A stretch of 8,738 nucleotides of DNA from RGIG1828 sp045536915 (GTDB lineage: Bacteria > Bacillota > Clostridia > UMGS1810): contig JAZSOL010000121.1 in assembly GCA_045536915.1 (NCBI GenBank), positions 1 to 8,738 on the forward strand, read 5' to 3'. The notes beneath the pieces are model-generated. The model worked only from the letters and a program-made list of their open reading frames with translations. It did not search any database and was not told the origin of the DNA. A program made the position numbers and the translations under genes. Shown here in pieces: positions 1 through 6,620 of this stretch. Position 1 is the stretch's first letter. Each line of letters starts with the position of its first letter.

Positions 1-97
1 ACACACTCAATTCAATTAACGGATAATCAAAAATTCAATAACTTTACCGAGGTTTTGCACTACCTCTTTTTGTCATGTCTTTTTTGACTTGATTCTT

Positions 98-126
98 ATT
101 ATATCACATATTTTTGAAAAACGCAA
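98..126 (-). promoter_or_regulatory. Predicted promoter reading off the left edge
   Basis: On the minus strand, a -35 TTGCGT (121-126) and a -10 TATAAT (98-103) are separated by exactly 17 bp, and TGA directly precedes the -10, giving an extended -10 (TGnTATAAT). It lies just past the terminator of the rubrerythrin operon, so it probably starts the next leftward unit. No convincing coding start is seen between the predicted start site (about 91) and the edge, so the target gene is unknown. Confidence 0.6.
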
Positions 127-144
127 ATTCCTATACAGAAATAA

Positions 145-180
145 AGTATGGGGTGTGATTGTAAAATCACACCCCATACT
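145..180 (-). terminator. Rho-independent terminator of the perR-rubrerythrin operon
   Basis: A perfect 16-bp inverted repeat (145-160 with 165-180) encloses a 4-nt loop. Read on the minus strand, the stem is followed by a short U-rich stretch (TTTATTTC). It lies 31 nt past the rubrerythrin stop codon. The U tract is not perfect, but the stem is very stable and its position is right for ending the leftward operon. Confidence 0.82.
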
Positions 181-211
181 GAAAAAACCTTTATTTTATG
201 CTGTTTTTGGG

Positions 212-796
212 TTATCCAAAATATCTTTTAAGCAGACCTTCAAAGCCTTTGCCATGTCTTGACTCGTCGCGAGCCATTTCGTGAACGGTATCGTGAATTG
301 CGTCAAGTCCGTTTTTCTTTGCGCAGGCTGCGAGGTCAAATTTACCTTGAGTTGCACCGTATTCGCAGTCTACTCTCCAAGCGAGGTTATCTTTTGTTGT
401 GGCTTTCATATTGGGTTCAAGGTCTTCGCCGAGGAGCTCTGCAAATTTTGCAGCGTGTTCTGCTTCTTCGTAAGCTGCTTTTTCCCAATAGAGACCAACT
501 TCGGGATAGCCTTCTCTGTGAGCAATACGAGCCATACAAAGATACATTCCAACTTCAGCGCATTCGCCGTTGAAGTTTGCCATAAGCTGTTCAAAGATAT
601 ATTTTTTATCTTCTTCGGAAATATCGGGGTTATTCTTCACGGTTTTACCATAAACGCCGTATTCGTGTTCTGCAGCGAGAGCAGCGCCTTCCTGCATAAC
701 GTTGAATTTTTCAGCCGGAACCTTACATACCGGACATTTTTCAGGAGCAGCGTCTCCTTCGTGAACATAACCGCAAACTGAACATACAAATTTCAT
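212..796 (-). CDS. Reverse rubrerythrin (NADH-dependent peroxidase)
   Basis: The 194-residue protein begins with a rubredoxin module whose two CxxC knuckles (C5/C8 and C21/C24) bind one iron. A rubrerythrin four-helix diiron domain follows, with the expected carboxylate and histidine ligands visible: E78, E111xxH114, E145 and E178xxH181. Classical rubrerythrin carries the rubredoxin at the C-terminus; here it is N-terminal, which defines reverse rubrerythrin. In Clostridium acetobutylicum such proteins are the terminal oxidase and peroxidase of an NADH-linked pathway that reduces O2 and H2O2 to water. The protein should be cytoplasmic, as no signal peptide is seen. AAAGGAG lies just upstream of the ATG. 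The gene follows perR by 21 nt on the same strand and is presumably co-transcribed and induced by peroxide or air. Full length; no missing ligand noted. Confidence 0.95.
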   Translation of the reverse strand: MKFVCSVCGYVHEGDAAPEKCPVCKVPAEKFNVMQEGAALAAEHEYGVYGKTVKNNPDISEEDKKYIFEQLMANFNGECAEVGMYLCMARIAHREGYPEVGLYWEKAAYEEAEHAAKFAELLGEDLEPNMKATTKDNLAWRVDCEYGATQGKFDLAACAKKNGLDAIHDTVHEMARDESRHGKGFEGLLKRYFG

Positions 797-817
797 AATA
801 ACATTCTCCTTTATAAA

Positions 818-1219
818 TTAATTATTTTTTAATAAACAAGTTCTGCAGCATCCTGAGTAGAAAATTTCTTTCTGCAACACTTCAAAGCCTTCAAGTCCGC
901 TTTCAGCCGCCGGATTAATTTCAAAATCAAAAACTTTTCTACAGCTATCGCAAAAAAAGTGACCATGAAATGCCGTGTCGGCATCGTAGCGAATCTGAAC
1001 GCCCTCTATGGGAAGCACCTTAAGAAGTCCTTTTTCAGAAAAAAGTCTCACAGAGTTATACACGGTGGTCCTCGAAAGGGTGGGCGCTTTGGGGTGAATT
1101 TGCTGATAGATTTCATCTACAGTAGGATGCGATTTGGTACCTTTAAGAAAGTCGTATATCATAACCCGTATAACCGACGGTTTGATATTGTGCACCGAAA
1201 GAATATCTGCCGATGTCAT
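818..1219 (-). CDS. perR: Fur-family peroxide-sensing repressor, PerR type
   Basis: This 133-residue protein has a Fur-family winged-helix N-terminal half and a C-terminal dimerisation half. Structural Zn is expected at C90/C93 and C125/C128 (two CxxC pairs). The five regulatory metal ligands of Bacillus subtilis PerR (H37, D85, H91, H93, D104) align by eye with H31, D79, H85, H87 and D98. Keeping Asp, not Glu, at the last position favours PerR over Fur. PerR senses H2O2 by Fe(II)-catalysed oxidation of histidine and then releases its operators. The start at 1219 is supported by GGAGG and GAGGTG upstream. It is the first gene of an operon with reverse rubrerythrin, and two palindromic sites sit at its promoter, which suggests autorepression. 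An extra cysteine, C124, adjoins the second Zn pair. Confidence 0.9.
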   Translation of the reverse strand: MTSADILSVHNIKPSVIRVMIYDFLKGTKSHPTVDEIYQQIHPKAPTLSRTTVYNSVRLFSEKGLLKVLPIEGVQIRYDADTAFHGHFFCDSCRKVFDFEINPAAESGLEGFEVLQKEIFYSGCCRTCLLKNN

Positions 1220-1241
1220 AAAAGCACCTCGCCTCCGTTGA

Positions 1242-1260
1242 AATTGTAATGATTACAATT
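1242..1260. promoter_or_regulatory. PerR/Fur-like operator, primary site
   Basis: AATTGTAATGATTACAATT is a perfect 19-bp palindrome around a central base. Its core TTGTAAT-G-ATTACAA matches the 7-1-7 pattern of B. subtilis PerR boxes (TTATAATnATTATAA) with one change per half-site. It lies in the predicted perR leader, about 12 to 30 bp past the transcription start, where a bound repressor would block transcription. Assigning PerR as the binder is inference from its position in front of perR. Confidence 0.85.
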
Positions 1261-1261
1261 C

Positions 1262-1274
1262 TGTATCAATTACA
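1262..1274. promoter_or_regulatory. Second, weaker TGTA-N5-TACA operator-like site
   Basis: TGTATCAATTACA keeps the outer half-sites TGTA and TACA with the same 5-bp gap as the primary operator, but its centre is not palindromic. Its midpoint is 17 bp from that of the primary site. It covers the predicted perR transcription start, so it could be a cooperative secondary site. It may equally be a chance partial match. Confidence 0.5.
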
Positions 1275-1279
1275 AACAT

Positions 1280-1308
1280 AATATACCACATAAAAATACG
1301 TTTGTCAA
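1280..1308 (-). promoter_or_regulatory. perR-rubrerythrin operon promoter
   Basis: On the minus strand a perfect -35 TTGACA (1303-1308) is followed after 17 bp by a -10 TATATT (1280-1285), a strong vegetative sigma-A promoter. The predicted start near 1273 gives a leader of about 54 nt that contains both operator-like palindromes. Confidence 0.88.
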
Positions 1309-1330
1309 CAGTTTTTTTGAAATTTTTTAA

Positions 1331-1348
1331 ATTTTTATATATAAAAAT
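1331..1348. repeat. 18-bp perfect AT-only palindrome
   Basis: ATTTTTATATATAAAAAT is fully self-complementary and made only of A and T. It sits in the divergent intergenic region about 23 bp upstream of the perR -35. It may serve as an UP-like or curved AT-rich element, or simply reflect base composition. Confidence 0.4.
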
Positions 1349-1362
1349 ATATTTTAACCATA

Positions 1363-1430
1363 TATACTTTATGATTGATGTTTGTGAAATTCAAAATAAT
1401 TTTGCTTACAAAAGGAATACTAAAAATAAT
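1363..1430 (+). promoter_or_regulatory. Possible promoter(s) of the FAD-Rieske gene
   Basis: No consensus promoter is seen. Two candidates exist: a good -10 TATACT at 1363-1368 with no recognisable -35, and TTGCTT (1402-1407) with 17 bp to AATAAT (1425-1430), which would give a very short leader of about 16 nt before the ATG. Either is weak, and the gene may need an activator or be expressed at a low level. Confidence 0.3.
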
Positions 1431-1452
1431 TATGTCATGTAAAGGTGAGTAT

Positions 1453-2748
1453 ATGAAATCTTTGTGGGAAAACATTGAAAAACCGGATTTTGATTTGCTT
1501 CAGGGTGATATCAGAACTGATGTATTGGTTATCGGAGGAGGTTTGTGCGGTATTCTGTGCGCACATATGCTGAAAAATGCGGGAGTTGACTGCGTATTGG
1601 TTGAAGCCGATAAAATATGCTCGGGAATAACAAAGAACACAACGGCAAAAATCACATTTCAGCATGGCCTTATATACAGTAAGACCGCCGAAAATTACGG
1701 TGAGGAAAAAGCATTTCTTTATTATAAAAGCCAAAAACATGCGTTTGAGATGATGTTGGAAATGATGGCAGATAAAGATGTTGATTTTGAAATCTGCAAT
1801 TCCTTTGTTTATTCGCTAAATGACAAAGGCGCAATTGAAAAAGAAACAGAGGTTCTGGATAAAATCGGATGTAATGCCATCTTTTGCGACAAAACCGAAT
1901 TGCCTTTCAGTGTTGCAGGAGCTGTTATGATAGAAAATCAGGCTAAATTTCATCCACTGAAATTTGCTTATGCAACAGCACGGAATTTAAAAATATATGA
2001 AAACACAAAGGTCCTCAGTCTGAATGGTACTAAAGCAATCACGGAAAACGGAACGGTAACAGCAAAGAAAATTATTGTGGCAACGCATTTTCCTTTTATT
2101 AATAAGCACGGATGGTATTTTCTTAAAATGTATCAACACAGGTCTTATGTTGTTGCGCTGGAAAATGCGCAGGACTTAAATGGTATGTATGTTGATGAAG
2201 CTCAAAACGGATTATCACTGAGAACTTACGGAAATCTGTTGCTTCTCGGCGGCGGAAGCCACCGCACCGGAAAGCAGGGAGGAAACTGGGAAGAACTTCA
2301 GGCTTTTGCAAAAAAATACTATTCCGGCTCACGCGAAATCACCAGATGGGCAACGCAGGATTGCATTGCTCTCGATTCAATTCCCTATATTGGCCGGTAT
2401 TCAAAATCAACACCTGATTTATATGTGGCAACCGGATTTAACAAGTGGGGAATGACGTCATCAATGATTTCAGCCATAATTCTGACGGATATGATATGCA
2501 AAGGAAAAAGCGAATACGAAGATGTTTATTCGCCGTCAAGAAGTATATTCCATCCACAGCTGGCAGTTAATATGGCTGAATCTTTAAAGGGCATACTCAC
2601 ACTGCGTACTCCGAGATGCCCTCATTTGGGATGTGCATTGGAACACAACAAACAGGAGCATTCATGGGACTGCCCATGTCATGGTTCAAGATTTAACGAA
2701 AACGGAAAGCTTATTGATAATCCGGCTGTGAAAGATAAAGAGATGTGA
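1453..2748 (+). CDS. FAD-dependent oxidoreductase with C-terminal Rieske [2Fe-2S] domain (YhfW-like)
   Basis: The protein has 431 residues from the chosen start. Residues 24-51 (VLVIGGGLCG, then a beta strand ending in E51) form a Rossmann dinucleotide site of the DAO/glycine-oxidase FAD family, which fills most of the protein. The C-terminus is a Rieske domain: C389-P-H391-LGC and C407-P-C409-H410-GS supply two Cys and two His ligands for a [2Fe-2S] cluster, with C394 and C409 placed for the usual disulfide. This architecture matches B. subtilis YhfW, whose substrate is not established to my knowledge; an amine or amino-acid donor is only a guess. The start at 1453 is preceded by AAAGGTGAG at good spacing; the frame is open upstream to 1375 but those codons are AT-rich with no ribosome site. 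It is transcribed divergently from perR. Confidence 0.88.
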   Translation: MKSLWENIEKPDFDLLQGDIRTDVLVIGGGLCGILCAHMLKNAGVDCVLVEADKICSGITKNTTAKITFQHGLIYSKTAENYGEEKAFLYYKSQKHAFEMMLEMMADKDVDFEICNSFVYSLNDKGAIEKETEVLDKIGCNAIFCDKTELPFSVAGAVMIENQAKFHPLKFAYATARNLKIYENTKVLSLNGTKAITENGTVTAKKIIVATHFPFINKHGWYFLKMYQHRSYVVALENAQDLNGMYVDEAQNGLSLRTYGNLLLLGGGSHRTGKQGGNWEELQAFAKKYYSGSREITRWATQDCIALDSIPYIGRYSKSTPDLYVATGFNKWGMTSSMISAIILTDMICKGKSEYEDVYSPSRSIFHPQLAVNMAESLKGILTLRTPRCPHLGCALEHNKQEHSWDCPCHGSRFNENGKLIDNPAVKDKEM

Positions 2749-2762
2749 GAGAAAATAATTTA

Positions 2763-2791
2763 TTTACAAACATTCAAATTTATGATATACT
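2763..2791 (+). promoter_or_regulatory. Promoter of the SH3-amidase-glycosidase operon
   Basis: TTTACA (2763-2768) and TATACT (2786-2791) are 17 bp apart, with TG in the extended -10 position (TGATATACT). The -35 begins only 15 nt after the FAD-Rieske stop codon and no terminator separates them, so some read-through from upstream is possible. The predicted start, near 2798, leaves a leader of about 46 nt. Confidence 0.75.
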
Positions 2792-2843
2792 GAATTCGTT
2801 CAACAGATGTTTCAAAATTATTACACAAAAGAAGGAGAAAAAA

Positions 2844-3722
2844 ATGAACACAGGAAAAAATACAATACTAATATCGATAATAGTTGTACTCGTTGTAGCT
2901 CTTATTACACTTATAGGTGTGGGTTTGTTTGTGTTTGTTGATATAACTTCAAACAAAAACGAAACTGCATCTGTGCAGACAGAACCGGCTGAAGCTGTGG
3001 AATCTGACGGTTTTGCTGAAATTGAAAGCGGCGAAAAAGATGCAGAGAACAGCGACATGCAGATAACAACAATGTATGTTGCAAATGTTGAAAATTCCAT
3101 TTATCTTCGCAGCGAACCCGAAGAAAACAGCAGCAACATTATAACCACCATACCGCTCGGTGCGCAGGTTGTATGGATAAGTGACGAAACACCCGTGTTT
3201 TCCAAAGTCTCCTACGGCGGTAATACGGGGTATGTTAAGAGAGATTATCTCAGCTCAACCCCGCCAAACACATCCGCACCGCAGCCATACACAGCCTACA
3301 CAAACAACACGGTAATATACAAATATATGTATGTGGCAAATGTTAAAAATTCAATATATTTAAGAAAATCCGCAGAAGAAAACCCGAATAATATAATAAC
3401 AACCATCCCTCTCGGTACAAGGATTGGATTTATTGAATATGCAACCCAGGATTTTTCAAAAATCAATTATAATGGTACGATAGGATATGCAAAAACAATG
3501 TATCTTGCAGATTATTATGACAGTGGCTACGATTATATGACGGTTTGCAATGTTAAAAATTCAATTTATCTGCGTAGCGAACCTTACGAAGACCCTTCGA
3601 ATATAATTTGCGAAATACCGGTAAACAGTGCTGTGCGCTTTATCAGCAATGCAGGCGGCGGTTTTTATAAGATTTCATGGGGCGGATATGTTGGATATTC
3701 AAAATCTGCTTATCTGAGATAG
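2844..3722 (+). CDS. Membrane-anchored protein with three bacterial SH3 domains
   Basis: The protein has 292 residues. A short cytoplasmic N-terminus is followed by one hydrophobic segment (about 8-32), then an acidic, low-complexity linker (about 34-75). Three SH3b-type repeats of about 61 residues each follow (77-137, 162-222, 232-292). Each carries the signature NSIYLR followed by a polar loop, then (I/V)xxIP, and ends in G-Y-(V/A/S)-K-xx-YL. Repeats 1 and 2 are separated by a Pro/Thr/Asn-rich linker. Such domains usually bind peptidoglycan, and the single anchor predicts display outside the membrane. No catalytic domain is present. The start at 2844 is fixed by AGAAGGAG; the frame is open back to 2745 but that stretch contains the promoter. 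The amidase gene begins 14 nt downstream, so the two products probably act together on the wall. Confidence 0.85.
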   Translation: MNTGKNTILISIIVVLVVALITLIGVGLFVFVDITSNKNETASVQTEPAEAVESDGFAEIESGEKDAENSDMQITTMYVANVENSIYLRSEPEENSSNIITTIPLGAQVVWISDETPVFSKVSYGGNTGYVKRDYLSSTPPNTSAPQPYTAYTNNTVIYKYMYVANVKNSIYLRKSAEENPNNIITTIPLGTRIGFIEYATQDFSKINYNGTIGYAKTMYLADYYDSGYDYMTVCNVKNSIYLRSEPYEDPSNIICEIPVNSAVRFISNAGGGFYKISWGGYVGYSKSAYLR

Positions 3723-3736
3723 ACGGAGGAGTTTTC

Positions 3737-4786
3737 ATGAGAAAATTATTCATTGTCATACTGTGCATTCTTTTTTCTTCCGGATGCTATAATCAGCCTA
3801 CGGTAAACGATTCAGATATGAAAAATTCCAATTCCCCTGCAACATCAAAGCAGAATCTCATCTCTGAAGCATCTGACAATGCAGTTGAAAGCACAGCCGA
3901 AGCCAAAGAGAACGCAAAAGATAAAAAACAGCCTGTTCAAAACGACATTACAAAATTTCAGGATGCTAATTCAGGAAAAACACAGATTGAACCTGCGCAT
4001 GATAATATTACTTCAAACACTTCAAATGCCAAAAACGGAAAGATAATTGTTGTTGATCCGGGGCACGGAAAATCCTCTTCGCTCATGTCCGACAGTGAAA
4101 AACAGGTCTACGGATACACATTTGACAGCACAAAAGGCTGGGGAGAATGGAGACATTTTAAAAGCGGAACAATCTGGCAAAACTGCGAAGGCTCAGGATG
4201 CAGCGGACGTGCTCCTGCAAACGGCGGATGCTGGTATCCTATAGGTCACGGCGACCGCAACACAGAACCCGATTTGAACTACACCAACGCATTAAACGCT
4301 AAAAAATACTTGGAGCAGCTTGGATACACGGTCAGAATTACACGTTCACAAGATGAAAATCCGTCTCTGACTCAAAGAATCAAATATTGTTATCCCAACT
4401 CAGATACTACAGCGCAGCCCGATGCATCTGCATATGTATGTCTGCATTCCAACGCAGGCGGAGGAAGAGGGAGCTGCTATATCTCTCTTTCCGGTTTATA
4501 TGATCAGGCAGGAATCCCCGGAAACTACGTTGAAGCCGGAAACGCACTCGGAGTGCTGATAAATAATTCTATTGTGCAAAACACATCACTTTCCGCCTAT
4601 GGAAATGGCAGATACGACGGATATCCCGAGCTTGTTTTGTTTTGCAAATCTCCTGTACCCGTTGCATATATGGAAATCGGTTTTTATGACAATGCAAACG
4701 ACCTGAACATTTTAAAAACCGAAAGTGAAATAATAGGAAAAGCAATAGCAGACGGTGTGCATTCGTATTTTTCAGGAGTGCAATAA
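3737..4786 (+). CDS. Lipoprotein N-acetylmuramoyl-L-alanine amidase (Amidase_3 type) with insertion
   Basis: This 349-residue protein opens with a lipoprotein signal (MRK, hydrophobic stretch, SSGC with lipidated C17), then a Ser/Asn/Lys/Glu-rich linker (about 18-100). The catalytic domain fills the rest: VDPGH110, E177 in TEPDLNY, LH237SNA and the late E313 in YMEIGF. These match the zinc ligands (His, Glu, His) and catalytic Glu of zinc amidases that cut the bond between MurNAc and the stem peptide. H110 and E177 are 67 residues apart, whereas about 15 is usual, so about 50 residues (roughly 112-170) are inserted; the insert is rich in Gly and Trp and has C150, C155 and C165. The ATG at 3737 follows GGAGGAG. 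It lies 14 nt after the SH3 gene, which may supply the wall-binding role. Confidence 0.86.
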   Translation: MRKLFIVILCILFSSGCYNQPTVNDSDMKNSNSPATSKQNLISEASDNAVESTAEAKENAKDKKQPVQNDITKFQDANSGKTQIEPAHDNITSNTSNAKNGKIIVVDPGHGKSSSLMSDSEKQVYGYTFDSTKGWGEWRHFKSGTIWQNCEGSGCSGRAPANGGCWYPIGHGDRNTEPDLNYTNALNAKKYLEQLGYTVRITRSQDENPSLTQRIKYCYPNSDTTAQPDASAYVCLHSNAGGGRGSCYISLSGLYDQAGIPGNYVEAGNALGVLINNSIVQNTSLSAYGNGRYDGYPELVLFCKSPVPVAYMEIGFYDNANDLNILKTESEIIGKAIADGVHSYFSGVQ

Positions 4787-4828
4787 CCGTATTACAAACC
4801 AATTATCAAAAGAAAGGATGAACGCACT

Positions 4829-6550
4829 ATGTTTTTACCCAACAAATGGGGTCAGGGAGCGTTATTTACATATAATCCCGCCAATGGCATCAAAACCTGT
4901 TCCGGTTCAATTGAAGCACAGCTTTGTTCGGATTCGTTTGCAATCAGGTTTCTTTCGGAAAACATCTGCACTCTGTATATATCGTCAGAAGAAGCAGAGG
5001 ATGTTGTTTTCAATACCGTTGTTGCGGACTTTATCCACGCAACGTTAAAATCAACGGGCAAGCTAAACAACGTAAAAATTATGTTTACTTCCCCCGACAC
5101 AGTTATGATTCACTCGGATTATGAAATCCGCATAACTCCGCTGTTTGAAAAGGAAACTGCGGTTAAAAAAACCAAATACTGCACAGTTTTTTCCTCAGAA
5201 AACGAAACCTTTGCCTATGCTCAGAAATCCGCCGAAAACGGAATTACCGCAGTTTTCACATACGGGAAAAAAGCTGCTGACAAAGCAAAAGCCGAAATAG
5301 AAAAGAATCCGGAAGACTATGAAACTCAAAGTCTTGAATTTTATTCATCGCTTCCCGAATTCAGAATTCCGAATGAACAAATAGAAAAACTCTACTACAA
5401 ATGCGCATCTGTTCTTGCAGGAAAGGTATTCTCAGCGGAAGGTATAATAAAATCCGACTATATTGCAATTGACCGAAACCAAGATAAGATTCTGCATCCG
5501 TTTTATTCATCCATCTGCACTCTCGGTCTGCGCCACATTATGCCGAAAGCGGCAAAGCAAACTCTTGAATCTATTCTTGCATCGGTTGCGGCTGACGGAA
5601 TGCTTTCTTCGCAGATTACTCCAAACTCTAAATCCAATGATATCTGCCCGCCCACCCTTGCATGGTGCTTCTGGGAAGTGTATCAGGTTTGCAAAGACAG
5701 AGAAATGCTTGAAAAAGCATATGCATCTTTGAAGAAATATCTGCACTACATAATAGAAACCCGCGACATAAATAAAAACCATCTTTATGAATGGCAGATA
5801 TTGGGCGAGAACGAAGCCGGAAAAGAAAGCACGATGGACAACTCTCCGCGTTTTGACGACGGAGTTATTCTTGACTGCGTGGACTTTTCGTGCTATGTTG
5901 CAAACGAAGCAAGACACATGAAGCTCATAGCTGACGAAATCGACAAGCACGGCGAATCGCTCTACTGGGGTGTTATGTTTGAAAGAATCAAAAACTCGGT
6001 TAACGAAAATCTGTTTGACGAAGACGACAAAACATATTACGACAAGGCAGTTGTGAGCAATATGTTTAAACGGGTTAAAACCTCTGCTTCATTTCTGCCG
6101 CTATTTGCTCAGATTTGCGAAAACCGGCACGCAATGGCTCTTCTGAAGCTTTTGAATAATGAAGACAAATTCAATCTCAAATACGGAATACCCTCTGTTT
6201 CAAAAGACAGCGAGGATTATTCCGACGATATGTTCAGAGGACCAATGCATGCCGTAACAAATTATATGATTGCAAAAGGTCTTGAAAGCTATGTGATGCA
6301 CGACAAGGCAAATGAAATCAAATCCAAAACACTCGATGCAGTGCTCATGGAATACGAATCCGACGGAGTTTTATATGAATTTTATTCAGCCGATGGATTG
6401 GGACGTGCCAAGAATTTAAGCAAGAAAGGTTATTCAACCAATTTCCCCATAAATTCCGCAGTCAAAAATCAGCGTGATTTTGCGCCCACTGCCGCAATCA
6501 TCATAGATATGCTTCTTTCCCGCTCAAAAAAGATGCCATCAAACAAATAG
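4829..6550 (+). CDS. Putative cytoplasmic (alpha/alpha)6-barrel glycoside hydrolase, GH63/MGH-like
   Basis: The protein has 573 residues with no signal peptide or membrane segment. The first 170 or so residues are strand-rich and probably form a beta-sandwich; the remainder is helical, as in (alpha/alpha)6-barrel glycosidases. Family-like motifs are E333-S-T-M-D337-NSPRFDD, LFDEDDKTYYD, R470-G-P-x-x-x-V-T-N-Y, and E517 in LYEFYSADG. In GH63 and mannosylglycerate hydrolases the equivalent Asp and C-terminal Glu are general acid and base, so D337 and E517 are the likely pair. The substrate cannot be read from sequence; alpha-linked glucosides or mannosides are typical. The start at 4829 uses AGAAAGGA about 10 nt upstream. 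The gene follows the amidase by 42 nt without a visible promoter, so it is probably the last gene of that operon, although its product should stay inside the cell. Confidence 0.75.
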   Translation: MFLPNKWGQGALFTYNPANGIKTCSGSIEAQLCSDSFAIRFLSENICTLYISSEEAEDVVFNTVVADFIHATLKSTGKLNNVKIMFTSPDTVMIHSDYEIRITPLFEKETAVKKTKYCTVFSSENETFAYAQKSAENGITAVFTYGKKAADKAKAEIEKNPEDYETQSLEFYSSLPEFRIPNEQIEKLYYKCASVLAGKVFSAEGIIKSDYIAIDRNQDKILHPFYSSICTLGLRHIMPKAAKQTLESILASVAADGMLSSQITPNSKSNDICPPTLAWCFWEVYQVCKDREMLEKAYASLKKYLHYIIETRDINKNHLYEWQILGENEAGKESTMDNSPRFDDGVILDCVDFSCYVANEARHMKLIADEIDKHGESLYWGVMFERIKNSVNENLFDEDDKTYYDKAVVSNMFKRVKTSASFLPLFAQICENRHAMALLKLLNNEDKFNLKYGIPSVSKDSEDYSDDMFRGPMHAVTNYMIAKGLESYVMHDKANEIKSKTLDAVLMEYESDGVLYEFYSADGLGRAKNLSKKGYSTNFPINSAVKNQRDFAPTAAIIIDMLLSRSKKMPSNK

Positions 6551-6575
6551 CCTGACAGGCTAACATATTAAAAAC

Positions 6576-6609
6576 GAAAACACGGCTGTCATACAACAGC
6601 CGTGTTTTC
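6576..6609. terminator. Bidirectional terminator between convergent genes
   Basis: A perfect 14-bp stem (6576-6589 with 6596-6609) has a 6-nt loop. Its outer end is A/T-rich. On the plus strand it is followed by ATTTTTAA, and on the minus strand by GTTTTTAA, so it can end the glycosidase operon and rhaA alike. The convergent stop codons are only 70 nt apart. Confidence 0.9.
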
Positions 6610-6620
6610 ATTTTTAACGA

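Noticed and set aside
49..71. GAGGT/ACCTC hairpin followed by TTTTT as a plus-strand terminator
   Set aside because: The stem is only 5 bp and no plus-strand gene is visible to its left, so it cannot be supported.
281..781. Long plus-strand open frame opposite reverse rubrerythrin (166 codons)
   Set aside because: It lies wholly antisense to a clearly recognised gene, has Cys/Phe-rich composition typical of a shadow frame and lacks a ribosome site.
1375..1452. Upstream extension of the FAD-Rieske protein by 26 residues
   Set aside because: The stretch is AT-rich intergenic sequence without a ribosome site; AAAGGTGAG points to the ATG at 1453, and FAD-family proteins normally begin shortly before the Rossmann strand.
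2745..2843. Upstream extension of the SH3 protein by 33 residues
   Set aside because: This stretch contains a well-matched promoter and the ribosome site AGAAGGAG for the ATG at 2844, which places the membrane anchor at the N-terminus.
3677..3736. Upstream extension of the amidase overlapping the SH3 gene
   Set aside because: The ATG at 3737 has a strong ribosome site and directly starts a lipoprotein signal peptide; the longer form would bury it.
4818..5048. Alternative ATG at 4818 in another frame just before the glycosidase
   Set aside because: It overlaps the ribosome site of the gene at 4829 and encodes an unrecognisable short frame.
5507..5950. Minus-strand open frame inside the glycosidase gene (147 codons)
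   Set aside because: It is antisense to a protein with coherent family motifs, and no promoter, ribosome site or recognisable domain is seen.
6550..6560. GCCTGACAGGC palindrome at the glycosidase stop codon
   Set aside because: It is short, has no U tract and is superseded by the much stronger terminator 16 nt downstream.
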